In this document: piece after piece, positions 46,641 through 55,720 of the stretch
How the letters are laid out: every line of letters starts with the position of its first letter
Position numbering within the stretch: the stretch's first letter is position 1
NCBI GenBank assembly: GCA_965228165.1
Contig: CBDDHB010000002.1
Coordinates: forward strand, 713,301-777,300
DNA: 64,000 nucleotides
Reading direction: 5' to 3'
From: Oleispirillum sp965228165
GTDB taxonomy: Bacteria; Pseudomonadota; Alphaproteobacteria; Rhodospirillales; Rhodospirillaceae
The notes under the pieces: generated by a model
Told to the model about the DNA's origin: nothing
Seen by the model: only the letters and a program-made list of their open reading frames with translations
Databases searched by the model: none
Made by a program: the position numbers and the translations under genes

Positions 46641-47668
46641 CAGAGCCTCTCCTCCGCCTTCTTGGCGCTTTCTTCCTGCGCCTTCTGGAACCGCACGATC
46701 GGCACCACCAGCAACAGCAGGGTCGCCACCGCCACCGCCGAGGCCACCGGCCAGTCCTTGTTGGCGAAGAATTCGGTCCACAGGACCTTGCCGATCATCA
46801 GGGTGTTGGGGCCGCCCAGAAGGTCGGGGATGACGAACTCGCCGACCGAGGGGATGAACACCAGCATCGACCCCGCCACCACCCCCGGCATGGAGAGCGG
46901 CAGGGTGATGGTCAAAAACGCCTTGCCCGGACGGCAACCCAGGTCGGCGGCGGCCTCCAGCAGGGATTCGTCCATCCGCGACAAGGTGGCGTACAGCGGC
47001 AGCACCATGAACGGCAGATAGGAATAGACGATCCCCACCAGCACCGAAAAATCGGTGTGCATCAGGGGCAAGGGCTCGTCGATCAGGCCCAGCCAGATCA
47101 GGAAGTTGTTCAACAGACCGTTGTTCTTGAGAATGCCGATCCAGGCGTAGACGCGGATCAGGAACGAGGTCCAGAACGGCAGGATGATCAGCATCAACAG
47201 CGGCACCCGCCATTCCGCCTTGGCCTTGGCGATGGCATAGGCCATGGGATAGCCCAGCACCAGACAGGCGGCGGTGCCGATCGCGGCAATGCGCAGCGAG
47301 TTCAGGTACGCCGACCAGTGGAGGCTGTCCTCGGCCAGCATCATGTAGTTCTGGAAGTTGAGGCGCAGCATCATCATGCCGTCCTCCGCCCAGGTCAGCA
47401 GCGGCGTATAGGGCGGCTGGGCGATCACCGCCTGGGAGAAGCTGATCTTCACCACCACCAGGAACGGCAGGCCGAAGAACAACAGCAGCCACAGGAACGG
47501 CACGGCGGTGACCATGGCGCGGCCCCACGACACCGTGCCCATCGCCAGGCCGCGCACCCGCGCGACGAAGGAAATCCCCAACAGCCAACGCCAGAGATAG
47601 CCGAGAATGGTGGGCGAGGCCGCTCCCTCCGGCCCCGAGATCGGGGAAGGCACGGGGGGCGGCATCAT
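46640..47668 (-). CDS. polyamine ABC transporter permease, PotH/PotB-like
   Basis: The 342-residue inner-membrane protein has an N-terminal cytoplasmic extension of about 50 residues, six membrane segments, and the EAA loop (EAAADLGCRPGKAFLTITLPLSMPG). PSVGEFVIPDLLGGPNT is typical of PotH/PotB. The start overlaps the ATPase stop; adjacent ATGs at 47668 and 47665 are both possible. It pairs with the PotI-like permease. Confidence 0.92.
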   Translation of the reverse strand: MMPPPVPSPISGPEGAASPTILGYLWRWLLGISFVARVRGLAMGTVSWGRAMVTAVPFLWLLLFFGLPFLVVVKISFSQAVIAQPPYTPLLTWAEDGMMMLRLNFQNYMMLAEDSLHWSAYLNSLRIAAIGTAACLVLGYPMAYAIAKAKAEWRVPLLMLIILPFWTSFLIRVYAWIGILKNNGLLNNFLIWLGLIDEPLPLMHTDFSVLVGIVYSYLPFMVLPLYATLSRMDESLLEAAADLGCRPGKAFLTITLPLSMPGVVAGSMLVFIPSVGEFVIPDLLGGPNTLMIGKVLWTEFFANKDWPVASAVAVATLLLLVVPIVRFQKAQEESAKKAEERL

Positions 47669-48813
47669 GATTGCAGCACCACGCCGTTTTCCGGCTCCCA
47701 GGTCAGCCAGACCTCCTGTTCCCAGGTCATCGGCGAACTGGTCAGGCGGGCAAGGTTGGTCAACTGCACGTGCACCAGGGTCTTGTTGGGCAGGGCGACG
47801 TAATAGATCGACACGTCGCCGAGATAGGCGATTTCCGACACCACGCCGCGCAGGACGTTGGCGTCCTTGTCCGGCTTGACGTCGGTGACGATCATCTTTT
47901 CCGGACGCAGGGCGACGGAGACCGGGGTGCCCGCGGTCAGGGGCTCGCCGTGGGCGATCGCCATGTTGGCGCCGACCTCGTCGCAGTGGATGAACAAAAG
48001 CCCGTCGTCGCTGCCGGTGACCCGGCCGTCGAACAGATTGACCGAACCGATGAAGTCGGCGACGTAGCGAGTCGCCGGGTATTCGTAGATGGTCGAGGGA
48101 CTGCCGACTTGCAGGATACGGCCTTCGTCCATCACCGCGATGCGGGTGGACATGGTCATCGCCTCCTCCTGGTCGTGGGTGACCATGATGAAGGTGGTGC
48201 CCAACTGTTCCTGGATGTTGACCAGTTCGAACTGGGTGTGCTCGCGCAGCTTCTTGTCGAGAGCCCCCAGGGGCTCGTCCAGCAGCAGAAGGCGCGGGTG
48301 CTTGGCGAGCGACCGGGCAAGGGCGACGCGCTGCCGCTGTCCGCCCGACAACTGGTGCGGGCGGCGCTTGGCATAGGGCTCCAAACGGACCAGACGCAGC
48401 ATCTCGGCGACGCGCTCCTTGATCTGCGCCTTGGTCGCGCCTTCCTGCTTCAACCCGAAGGCGATGTTCTGTTCCACCGTCATGTGGGGGAACAGGGCAT
48501 AGGACTGGAACATCATGTTGACCGGACGGCGATAGGGCGGAATCAACGTCGAATCCGCCCCATCGATAATGATCCGTCCGGAATCCGGGGTCTCGAGGCC
48601 CGCCAGCATGCGCAAAAGCGTGGTCTTGCCGCATCCGGACGCCCCCAGGAGCGAGAAGAACTCGCCCTGGTAGACCTCCAGGCTGATGCCGTCCACCGCA
48701 TAGTGGGAACCGAAGGCCTTGGTCACGTTCTCGATCTGAACGATCGGGCGGGCCTTCGGATCCTGCCAGGACTCGAGATTCTGCGAGGCGCGTGCCCCCT
48801 GTGCTACCGGCAT
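47665..48813 (-). CDS. polyamine ABC transporter ATP-binding protein, PotG/PotA-like
   Basis: The 382-residue ATPase has Walker A GASGCGKTT, signature LSGGQRQRVALAR, Walker B LLLLDEPLGALD and the C-terminal TOBE domain (GTPVSVALRPEKM). It drives uptake through the two permeases. The N-terminal ARPIVQIENVTKAFG is typical of PotG. It lies 26 nt after the binding-protein gene. Confidence 0.93.
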   Translation of the reverse strand: MPVAQGARASQNLESWQDPKARPIVQIENVTKAFGSHYAVDGISLEVYQGEFFSLLGASGCGKTTLLRMLAGLETPDSGRIIIDGADSTLIPPYRRPVNMMFQSYALFPHMTVEQNIAFGLKQEGATKAQIKERVAEMLRLVRLEPYAKRRPHQLSGGQRQRVALARSLAKHPRLLLLDEPLGALDKKLREHTQFELVNIQEQLGTTFIMVTHDQEEAMTMSTRIAVMDEGRILQVGSPSTIYEYPATRYVADFIGSVNLFDGRVTGSDDGLLFIHCDEVGANMAIAHGEPLTAGTPVSVALRPEKMIVTDVKPDKDANVLRGVVSEIAYLGDVSIYYVALPNKTLVHVQLTNLARLTSSPMTWEQEVWLTWEPENGVVLQS

Positions 48814-48839
48814 GCTGCCTCCCCCCGGTTACGACGTTG

Positions 48840-49943
48840 CTACTGGCCGGTCTTGACCCGCGTCCAGGCGCGCACCCGGTAGCGGATCAAGGCCTGGTCG
48901 TTTTCCGGCAACATGTAGAGCTTGTCCATCACCTCTTTCGGCGGATAGATGCCGGGGTCGGTGCGGATCGCCTCGTCCACCAGCGGATTGGCGGCCTTGT
49001 TGGCGTTGGCGTAGGAGACGAAATCGGAAATCTTCGCCACCACTTCGGGCTTCATGATGAAGTTGATGTATTCCAGGGCTTCCTTGGGATTCGGCGCGTC
49101 CTTCGGGATCAGCATGACGTCGGTCCACAGCACCGCGCCTTCCTTCGGGATGACGTACTGGATGTTGACGCCGTTCTTGGTTTCCTCGGCGCGGGACTTG
49201 GCCTGCAACAGGTCGCCCGAATAGCCGTGGGAGACGCAGACGTCGCCGTTGGCCATGTCGTTGACGTACTGAGAACCGTGGAAATACTTGATGTAGGGGC
49301 GGATCTTCTTGAACACGTCGGCGGCGGCGTCGATGTCCTTCTTGTTGGTGGTGGCGACGTCCTTGCCCAGATAGCGCAGCGCCATCGCCAGGGTCTCTTC
49401 CTGGTCGTCGAGGAAGGTGATGCCGCAGGCGGCCAGCTTCTTCGCGTTCTCCGGCTTGAAGATCATCGCCAGAGAGCCGATGTCGGGCGAATCGCCCAGC
49501 GCCGCCTTCACCTTGTCGATGTTGATGCCGATGCCGGTGGTGCCCCACATGTAGGGGACGCCGTGGGCGTTGCCGGGATCGATCGAAGCCAGCGCGGTCA
49601 TCAACTGCGGGTCCATGTTCTTCAGGTTGGTCAGCTTCGACTTGTCGAGCTTCTGGTACAGCCCGGACTTGATCTGCCGCATGGCGAAGGGACGCGCGGT
49701 GGGAAACACCAGATCGTAACCGGACTTGCCGGCCAGCAACTTGGCTTCCAGCACTTCGTTGCTGTCATAGACGTCGTAGACGACCTTGATGCCGGTTTCC
49801 TTGGTGAAGGTCTCCAGGGTGTCCTCGGCGATGTAGTCGGTCCAGTTGTAGACGTGGACCACCCGCTCCGCCGCCAGCGCGGGGGCAACGGCAAGGCTGC
49901 ACGTCAAGGCTGCCGCGAACGCGGCACAAGTGGCGGTACGCAT
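48840..49943 (-). CDS. periplasmic polyamine-binding protein, PotF-like
   Basis: The 367-residue product has a signal peptide (cleavage near ALA-AERVV) and the PotF/PotD pattern VYNWTDYIAEDTL, YDVYDSNEVLEAKLLAG, GTTGIGIN and NFIMKPEV. The YDSNEVLE stretch resembles PotF (putrescine) more than PotD. It is the first gene of the operon and starts after an AAGGGAG ribosome-binding site. No confident promoter was found in the 230 nt upstream. Confidence 0.92.
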   Translation of the reverse strand: MRTATCAAFAAALTCSLAVAPALAAERVVHVYNWTDYIAEDTLETFTKETGIKVVYDVYDSNEVLEAKLLAGKSGYDLVFPTARPFAMRQIKSGLYQKLDKSKLTNLKNMDPQLMTALASIDPGNAHGVPYMWGTTGIGINIDKVKAALGDSPDIGSLAMIFKPENAKKLAACGITFLDDQEETLAMALRYLGKDVATTNKKDIDAAADVFKKIRPYIKYFHGSQYVNDMANGDVCVSHGYSGDLLQAKSRAEETKNGVNIQYVIPKEGAVLWTDVMLIPKDAPNPKEALEYINFIMKPEVVAKISDFVSYANANKAANPLVDEAIRTDPGIYPPKEVMDKLYMLPENDQALIRYRVRAWTRVKTGQ

Positions 49944-50173
49944 CTGCTGGTGTCTCCCTTCATGATCCCGTCGCCCGGCCCGCGTCCGACCCCGAACGCG
50001 GAACGGGCCGCCCTATTGGAACGAGTCGTCCAACCCTTCGCGGAATGTGGACTGAAAATCGACCAGCGACAAGAGGCCTGCCTATCCGGTGCGCAGTTTT
50101 TGAGGGAATTGTCCGCACGCGTTCGCAGGCGGCGCGGCCATCCAACCAGGCGGCTCCGCTCCCGGGGAACCGA

Positions 50174-51499
50174 TCAGCGCCGCCCCGCCTCGGCGATGAT
50201 CGAATCGATCTGGCCGTTCATCGTTCCCATGCGCCAGGCCAGACTGTCCGCCGCCCCCAGAACCTCCGCCGCGGAACGCGCGGTGGCGGAAACCTGACCG
50301 CCGATCTCGGCGATGGCATCCGATACCGTCCCCACCGAATCGGCGGTCGAGCGAATGTTGGCGACGATGTCGTCAACCGCCGCGTGCTGTTCCTCGACCG
50401 TCGAACGGATGGTGTGGGCGATCTGGTTGATATCGCCGATGGTTCGCGACACTTCGCCGATCGCCGCCACGGTTTGCCGGGTCACCTCCTGCATGCGTCC
50501 GATTTGCTCGGAGATGTCGTGGGTGGCCTTGCCGGTTTGGGCGGCAAGGTTCTTGACTTCGCCCGCGACCACGGCGAAGCCCTTGCCCGCGTCTCCCGCC
50601 CGCGCCGCCTCGATGGTGGCGTTCAACGCCAACAGGTTGGTCTGGGCGGCGATGGTGTCGATCAATTCGATCACCGCGCCGATGGTCTCGGCGGCGGAAG
50701 CCAGATTGTTCAATACCCCGGTGGTTTCCTCGGCGCGACGCGCCGCTTCGTCGGCGACCGTCGCCGACTTATCGGCCAAGCCGGAGATTCGCCCCATCCC
50801 CTCGGACACCCGATGCACCGCCGCGACCGCCTCGCCCACCGTGCGCGAGGCATGCGACGCCGCATCGGCGACGCGCGCGGATTCGCTGTCCGCGCGTTGC
50901 GTCGCCGCGCGCATGGCGCTGGCGCGTCCCCGCACCATCTCCGCCTCGTCGGCGGCTTGCGCCACCTCGGCGCGAATCCCCTTGCCGATGCCGTCGATGG
51001 TCGCCATCAGGGCGGCGGTGGTCCGCCCCATCCCCTCGATCCCCTGGTTGACCCGCATCGCATAGGTTCGGAATTCGCCATTCATGCCGGTCAGAACGAT
51101 GCGACGGAAATAGCGTCCGCGATTGGCATAGTCCATCACCGCCCCCGCCTCCTTGGCGAAGGCCTCGAAATTGTCGAGCAACGCGTTGATGTCGTGCAGC
51201 ATCTCACCCAGGATGCCGTGATCGCGAATCCCCATGATTCGCGCGTTCAGGTTGCCCTTGGCCGCCGCCTCGCAAGCCCGGACCGCCTTGGTGATGCTGC
51301 CCAGGGCGCGGCGAAGGTAAAGATTGCTGTAGATCACGCAGGCGATCGCCGTCGCCGCTAGGGCAACCTGCGCCCAGCGTTCGCCCATCGCGCACCACGC
51401 GCCCAGGACCAGCAACACCGCAAGCGACACCCAGTTGCCGAAGGCAGCCTTGCCGATCGACGAGGTTTTGCTCGAATCAAAGAGAGAGAACAAACTCAT
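50174..51499 (-). CDS. methyl-accepting chemotaxis protein without periplasmic sensor (CetA-like)
   Basis: The 441-residue receptor has two membrane helices close together (about 21-38 and 43-62), hence almost no periplasmic domain, a HAMP-like linker, and the signalling hairpin tip IDTIAAQTNLLALNATIEAARAG with DAGKGFAVVAGEV. It overlaps the 3' end of the PAS gene by 23 nt. The layout matches energy-taxis receptors in which a separate cytosolic PAS protein supplies the sensing, as in CetA of Campylobacter. It would signal to CheA/CheW, which are not in this window. Confidence 0.9.
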   Translation of the reverse strand: MSLFSLFDSSKTSSIGKAAFGNWVSLAVLLVLGAWCAMGERWAQVALAATAIACVIYSNLYLRRALGSITKAVRACEAAAKGNLNARIMGIRDHGILGEMLHDINALLDNFEAFAKEAGAVMDYANRGRYFRRIVLTGMNGEFRTYAMRVNQGIEGMGRTTAALMATIDGIGKGIRAEVAQAADEAEMVRGRASAMRAATQRADSESARVADAASHASRTVGEAVAAVHRVSEGMGRISGLADKSATVADEAARRAEETTGVLNNLASAAETIGAVIELIDTIAAQTNLLALNATIEAARAGDAGKGFAVVAGEVKNLAAQTGKATHDISEQIGRMQEVTRQTVAAIGEVSRTIGDINQIAHTIRSTVEEQHAAVDDIVANIRSTADSVGTVSDAIAEIGGQVSATARSAAEVLGAADSLAWRMGTMNGQIDSIIAEAGRR

Positions 51500-52001
51500 C
51501 GTAGGCTATCCCCCTGCTTTTCAAAAGATCGACCAACGCCGCCTCGGATGCCGCCATGCCCTCCCGTGGGCTGGCGTGACTGCGCTCGATGTCCGACAAT
51601 TGGCGGTATAGACCGGTCGCCGCCTTCACCGCGTCGCGGCGCGGCACCCGGCGCGAGGAGTGGTAGCCGACGATCCGCATGTCGTCGTCGAAGGTCGGGG
51701 TAACGTGGGCGAACACCCAGTAATGATCGCCGTTCCGCGCCTGATTGACCACATAGGCGAAAATCTCCTCGCCCTTTTCGATGGTGTCCCAGAGCAGCTT
51801 GAAGACGCAGCGCGGCATGTCGGGATGGCGGATGATGTTGTGGTTCTGACCGACCAGTTCCGCTTCCTGGTACATCGCCACGTCGCAGAATACCTTGTTG
51901 GCGTAGGTGATGATTCCCTTGGTATCGGTCTTGCTGACGATGATCTGGCTGTCCGGCCAAGTTCTTTCCCTGCCGGTCGGAGAAATGGTCGGTCGGGTCA
52001 T
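51477..52001 (-). CDS. stand-alone Aer-type PAS sensor protein (CetB-like)
   Basis: The 174-residue product is a single PAS domain with the Aer/CetB pattern: GIITYANKVFCDVAMY, LVGQNHNIIRHPDMP, FKLLWDTI and NGDHYWVFAHVTP. Proteins with these motifs bind FAD and report redox state. There is no membrane segment. The gene is upstream of and overlaps the chemoreceptor, implying one functional unit. FAD binding and partnership are inferred. Confidence 0.88.
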   Translation of the reverse strand: MTRPTISPTGRERTWPDSQIIVSKTDTKGIITYANKVFCDVAMYQEAELVGQNHNIIRHPDMPRCVFKLLWDTIEKGEEIFAYVVNQARNGDHYWVFAHVTPTFDDDMRIVGYHSSRRVPRRDAVKAATGLYRQLSDIERSHASPREGMAASEAALVDLLKSRGIAYDEFVLSL

Positions 52002-52098
52002 CCACGGATCCTCTTTTCCAGCCTTCGCGCTTCTTTTCCGAAGAACTTATGTGCGCCGCTCCAAAACACAAGCTGCGGAACATGACAAAACGGGACTT

Positions 52099-52908
52099 TC
52101 ACGGGGCTGGATCGGGACGAGCCAGACGCCAGTCCTCGGCATGACCGTCGAGAAAACGGGGCGCGCCGGTCAAGTCCGTTCCGTCCCAATGGTACAGGGC
52201 ATAGCCGGGGGGCGCGGCGACGGCGATCGCCGCGTCGGCGGTGCCGTGCCCGGTCAGCACGGTGCGGTTGGCCACCGAGGGCGCGGCGAACACCGGCACC
52301 CCGTGCCAACTTCCGCGCATCGGATGGTGCAGATGGCCGCACAGGATCGCGGCGACGCCGCCATGGGCGCGCAGCAATGCGCCCAGTTCGTCGCGGCCGG
52401 CGGCGATCCCCATTTGATCCAGCCAGTCGATGCCGGTGTCGAAGGGGGGATGGTGCAGGAAGACCAGGGTCGGACGCTCCGGAGACTCGGTCAGGCGGGC
52501 GGCCAGCCAGTCCAGGGCGGCGGGCGACAGCGCGGCGCGGAAGGGATCGTTGACCGCCGCGTCCAACGCCAGCAGGCGCAGGGGAAAATCCTCCACCGCG
52601 TAAGTCCAGGGCGTCCCGCCGCCGGGCGCCGCCCCGAAGGCGGCGCGCAGGGCTTCGCGGTCGTCGTGGTTCCCCACCGTCGCGAACACCGGGGCGCGCA
52701 GCCCCGCGAGCATCGCGGCGGCACGGCGGGCGGCGCCCGCGTCGCGGTCGTGGGTCAGGTCTCCGGTGGCGAGCACCGCATCGGGCGGCGGGTTGAGGGC
52801 GTTGACCGCCGCGATCACCCGCGCCAGCGCCGCATCGGCATCGACCAGACCGTGTAGCGGGGCGCCATCGGCGGTCAGGTGCGGGTCGCTGATGTGGGCG
52901 ATCAGCAT
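52099..52908 (-). CDS. calcineurin-like metallophosphoesterase (GpdQ/CpdA class III type)
   Basis: The 269-residue product has the binuclear metal motifs HISDPHLT (D-x-H), GDLTHD, GNHDD, LHHPP and CGHLHH. The N-terminus MLIAHISDPHL and a following GLVDADAALARV-type segment resemble GpdQ glycerophosphodiesterase and CpdA cAMP phosphodiesterase. It starts 7 nt after dmeF; an upstream in-frame extension into dmeF is not used. The substrate (glycerophosphodiester or 3',5'-cAMP) is undetermined. Confidence 0.88.
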   Translation of the reverse strand: MLIAHISDPHLTADGAPLHGLVDADAALARVIAAVNALNPPPDAVLATGDLTHDRDAGAARRAAAMLAGLRAPVFATVGNHDDREALRAAFGAAPGGGTPWTYAVEDFPLRLLALDAAVNDPFRAALSPAALDWLAARLTESPERPTLVFLHHPPFDTGIDWLDQMGIAAGRDELGALLRAHGGVAAILCGHLHHPMRGSWHGVPVFAAPSVANRTVLTGHGTADAAIAVAAPPGYALYHWDGTDLTGAPRFLDGHAEDWRLARPDPAP

Positions 52909-52915
52909 GGTGACC

Positions 52916-53863
52916 TCAGTGCGGACCGGGACAGCGGTTGACCTCCACCGCCAGATGAACGATCTCGGCGAGGTCCGCCAACCGCGCCTTGTAGTCGGCG
53001 GGGGGAAGTGGCTGGAAGGCGACCAGCGACACCTGCGCCGCATAGCGACCGACGCCGATGGTCCAGACGTGCAGGTCCGAGATGCGGGCGTCGCCGTCGC
53101 TTTCGATCGCCTGGGAAATCGCGGCCAGAAGCGACGCGGGCGCCTGCGCGTCCAGCAGGATGGCGGCGGACTCCCGCATCAGACCGAATCCCCAGCGCCC
53201 GATCAGCACCGCCCCGGCGACGCCGACCGCGGGGTCCAGCCAGTCGGCGCCGAACCCCCAGGCGCAGGCCAGGGCGGCGATCGCCAGAACCGAGGTCAGG
53301 GCGTCGGCCAGAACGTGCACATAGGCGGCGCGGTGGTTGTGATCCACCGCCGCGACGTGGTCATGGTGATGGTCATGGTCGTGATGGTGGTCGTGCTCGT
53401 GCCCGTGGTCGTGGCCGAGGATCAGCACGCTCGCCAGATTGACCGCCAGCCCCAACACCGCCACCGCCATCGCCTGGCCATAGTCGATGGCGACCGGCGC
53501 GGTCATCCGCACCACGCATTCCCACAGCATCGCGGCGGCGACCACCGCCAGCAGCAGGGCGCTGGAGAACCCGGCCAGGGCGTTGAGCTTGCCGCTGCCG
53601 AAGCTGAAGCGAGCGTCCCCCGCCCGCGCCCGCGTCGCGCGATAGGCGAAGACCGCCAGCCCCAGGGCCAGCACGTGGGTCGCCATGTGCAGGCCGTCGG
53701 CGAGCAGCGCCATCGAGCCGAAGGCGACTCCCGCCCCGATTTCCAGCGCCATCACCAGGGCGGTGACGCCGACGACGAGGCGAAGGCGGCGTTCCGACGG
53801 CAATTCCGCATCCTGGCCGAAGACGTGATCGTGCCGCCAGCGCTTGAGGGAATGGGTATGCAT
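52916..53863 (-). CDS. dmeF: DmeF-type Co/Ni cation diffusion facilitator
   Basis: The 315-residue inner-membrane exporter begins MHTHSLKRWRHDHVFG, the hallmark of DmeF. It has six membrane segments, transport-site elements LADGLHMATH and HVLADALTSV, and a histidine-rich loop (HDHGHEHDHHHDHDHHHDH). The C-terminal cytosolic domain follows. DmeF proteins expel cobalt and nickel by proton antiport. It is often controlled by a neighbouring DmeR; none is seen here. It lies 15 nt after the reductase gene. Confidence 0.92.
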   Translation of the reverse strand: MHTHSLKRWRHDHVFGQDAELPSERRLRLVVGVTALVMALEIGAGVAFGSMALLADGLHMATHVLALGLAVFAYRATRARAGDARFSFGSGKLNALAGFSSALLLAVVAAAMLWECVVRMTAPVAIDYGQAMAVAVLGLAVNLASVLILGHDHGHEHDHHHDHDHHHDHVAAVDHNHRAAYVHVLADALTSVLAIAALACAWGFGADWLDPAVGVAGAVLIGRWGFGLMRESAAILLDAQAPASLLAAISQAIESDGDARISDLHVWTIGVGRYAAQVSLVAFQPLPPADYKARLADLAEIVHLAVEVNRCPGPH

Positions 53864-53878
53864 CGCCGGTTCCCCCGG

Positions 53879-55040
53879 TCAGAGCGCGGCGGTCAGAACC
53901 GCCTCCGCCACCTCGGGAGTCACCCCCCCGGTCCTCGCCCAGGGCGGTCATGCCGTGCGCCTCCAGATTGGCGCGCACCGCCGCCACCGCCGCCTGGCCC
54001 AGGTCCGCGTCGGACAGGCGCACCGGCAGGCCGAGGGCGCGGAAGAACCCTTCGGTCTTTTCGATCGCCGCGTCGATGCGCGCGTCCTCCGCCCCATCGG
54101 CAAGCCCCCAGACGTTGGCGGCGTACTGCGCCAGCTTGGCGCGCTTCGCGCCGCGCCGCGCCTTCAGCATCGCGGGCAGGACGATGGAGAGCGAACGGGC
54201 GTGATCGACGCCGTAGAGCGCGGTCAGTTCGTGGCCGATCATGTGGGTCGCCCAGTCCTGCGGTACGCCGACCGAGATCAGACCGTTGAGCGCCTGGTTG
54301 GCGGCCCACATCAGGTTGGCGCGGGCGTCCATGTCGGCGGCGTCGGCCAGGGTCTTCGGCCCGACCGCGATCAGAGTCCGCATCAGCCCTTCGGCGAAGG
54401 CATCCTGCACCATCCCCCCCCCGGCGGGCACGGTCAGGTACTGCTCGGCGACGTGGACGAAGGCGTCGGCGACGCCGTTCGCCACCTGGCGCGGCGGCAG
54501 GCTCCGCGTCGCCTCGGGGTCGAGCACCGCGAACGCCGGGAAAAGCGCCGGGTGCCCGAAGGCGAGCTTGGCGCCCTGGCCCTTGTGGGTGACCACCGCG
54601 CCGCAATTGCTTTCCGACCCGGTGGCGGGCAGGGTCAGCACCACGCCCAGGGGAACCGCGCCCCGGATCTTCGCCGCGCCGGTGACCAGCCCCCAGGGAT
54701 CGTCCCCGTCGTGGCGCAGGGCGGCGGCGAGGAACTTGCTGCCGTCGATCACCGAACCGCCGCCCACCGCGAGGATGAAGTCCGACCCGGCGGCGCGCGC
54801 CACGTCGGCGGCGCGCATCATCGTCTCGAAGCTGGGGTTGGGCTCGATGCCGCCGAACTCGGCGACGGAGCGCCCCTTCAACGCCGCCATCACCTGATCG
54901 TAAACCCCGTTCGCCTTGATGCTGCCGCCGCCATAGGTGACCAGAACCTTCGCCGACTCGGGGATCTGTTTGCCGATCGCGGCGATCTGTCCCTTGCCGA
55001 ACAGGATGCGGGTGGGATTGACATAGGTGAAGTTCTTCAT
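53879..55040 (-). pseudogene. YqhD-type NADPH-dependent aldehyde reductase (Fe/Zn-ADH) with C-terminal frameshift
   Basis: The product follows E. coli YqhD closely: YGGGSIKANGVYDQV, AVGGGSVIDGSKF, LPATGSESN, the metal-site region GHELTALYGVDHA and EAHGMTALGE. It detoxifies aldehydes. After EAHGMTALGEDRG the reading frame is lost at a G7 run (53923-53929). Removing one G gives VTPEVAEAVLTAAL and a stop at 53879, the expected C-terminus. As written, the frame runs on into dmeF for about 170 extra codons. Only the last 14 residues are affected, so function may persist. A G9 run inside the gene (54414-54422) stays in frame. Confidence 0.85.
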
Positions 55041-55180
55041 GGCGTCGGGACTCCGGGCATTGCGGGTTTGCGCCCCCACTATCGCCTGTTCCTCCGGCCT
55101 TGCCAACCGGGCGGCCACCGCCGACGTTGAAAACCTCCCCCACCCTGGCGCAGGATGCAGGGGGAAACACGGAGCGCAAG
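55041..55180. other. divergent intergenic region, aldehyde reductase / universal stress protein
   Basis: This 140-nt gap must contain both divergent promoters. No consensus-like pair stands out by eye. A palindromic element was not found. Confidence 0.4.
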
Positions 55181-55702
55181 ATGGAACCGGAAACCGGAGA
55201 CGAAACCGACGGCGCGCGGAAGACCGGGCAGACTCCCGCCGGACGCGTCTTCCTGGTGGTGATCGACGACACCGAGGAATTCAAACCCGCGCTCGACTAC
55301 GCCTGCCTGCGGGCGAAGCGTTCGGGCGGACAGGTCGCCCTGCTCTACGTCATCCCGCCGGTGGAGTTCGAGCACTTCATGTTCGTCGGCGACGTGATGC
55401 GCGAGGACCGCCGCAAGGAAGCGGAGGTCCTGATTCACGGACACGTCGATCACGTCCTGGAACTGTCGGGCAAGCCGCCGACGATCCATCTGCGCGAAGG
55501 CGACCGCCGCGAGGAACTGCTGAAGTTCCTGGAGCAGGAAACCGTCCACGTTCTGGTCCTGGGCGCGAATACCGGCAAGGGCGGTCCAGGCCCGCTGATC
55601 TCGTCCCTGATGGGCAAGGACCTGCGGCGCGTCCATGTGCCGATGGCGATCATTCCGGGCAGCCTGAGCCCCGAGGAAATCCGCACCCTCACCCTTTTCT
55701 GA
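55181..55702 (+). CDS. universal stress protein (UspA family)
   Basis: The 173-residue product has the Usp fold: FLVVIDDTEEFKPALDYACLRAK, GQVALLYVIPP, and the nucleotide-loop region LVLGANTGKGGPGPLISSLMGKDL before VPMAIIPG. It is cytosolic and may bind ATP. About 23 charged N-terminal residues precede the domain. The ATG at 55181 is chosen over one further upstream because the leading residues are unlike the family. It is 18 nt before the FAH gene. Confidence 0.87.
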   Translation: MEPETGDETDGARKTGQTPAGRVFLVVIDDTEEFKPALDYACLRAKRSGGQVALLYVIPPVEFEHFMFVGDVMREDRRKEAEVLIHGHVDHVLELSGKPPTIHLREGDRREELLKFLEQETVHVLVLGANTGKGGPGPLISSLMGKDLRRVHVPMAIIPGSLSPEEIRTLTLF

Positions 55703-55720
55703 CGCGAACGGAGGTTCCCC

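Noticed and set aside
53341..53410. GTG/CAT-rich short repeats resembling a CRISPR or satellite array
   Set aside because: They encode the histidine-rich loop of DmeF in frame; there are no spacers.
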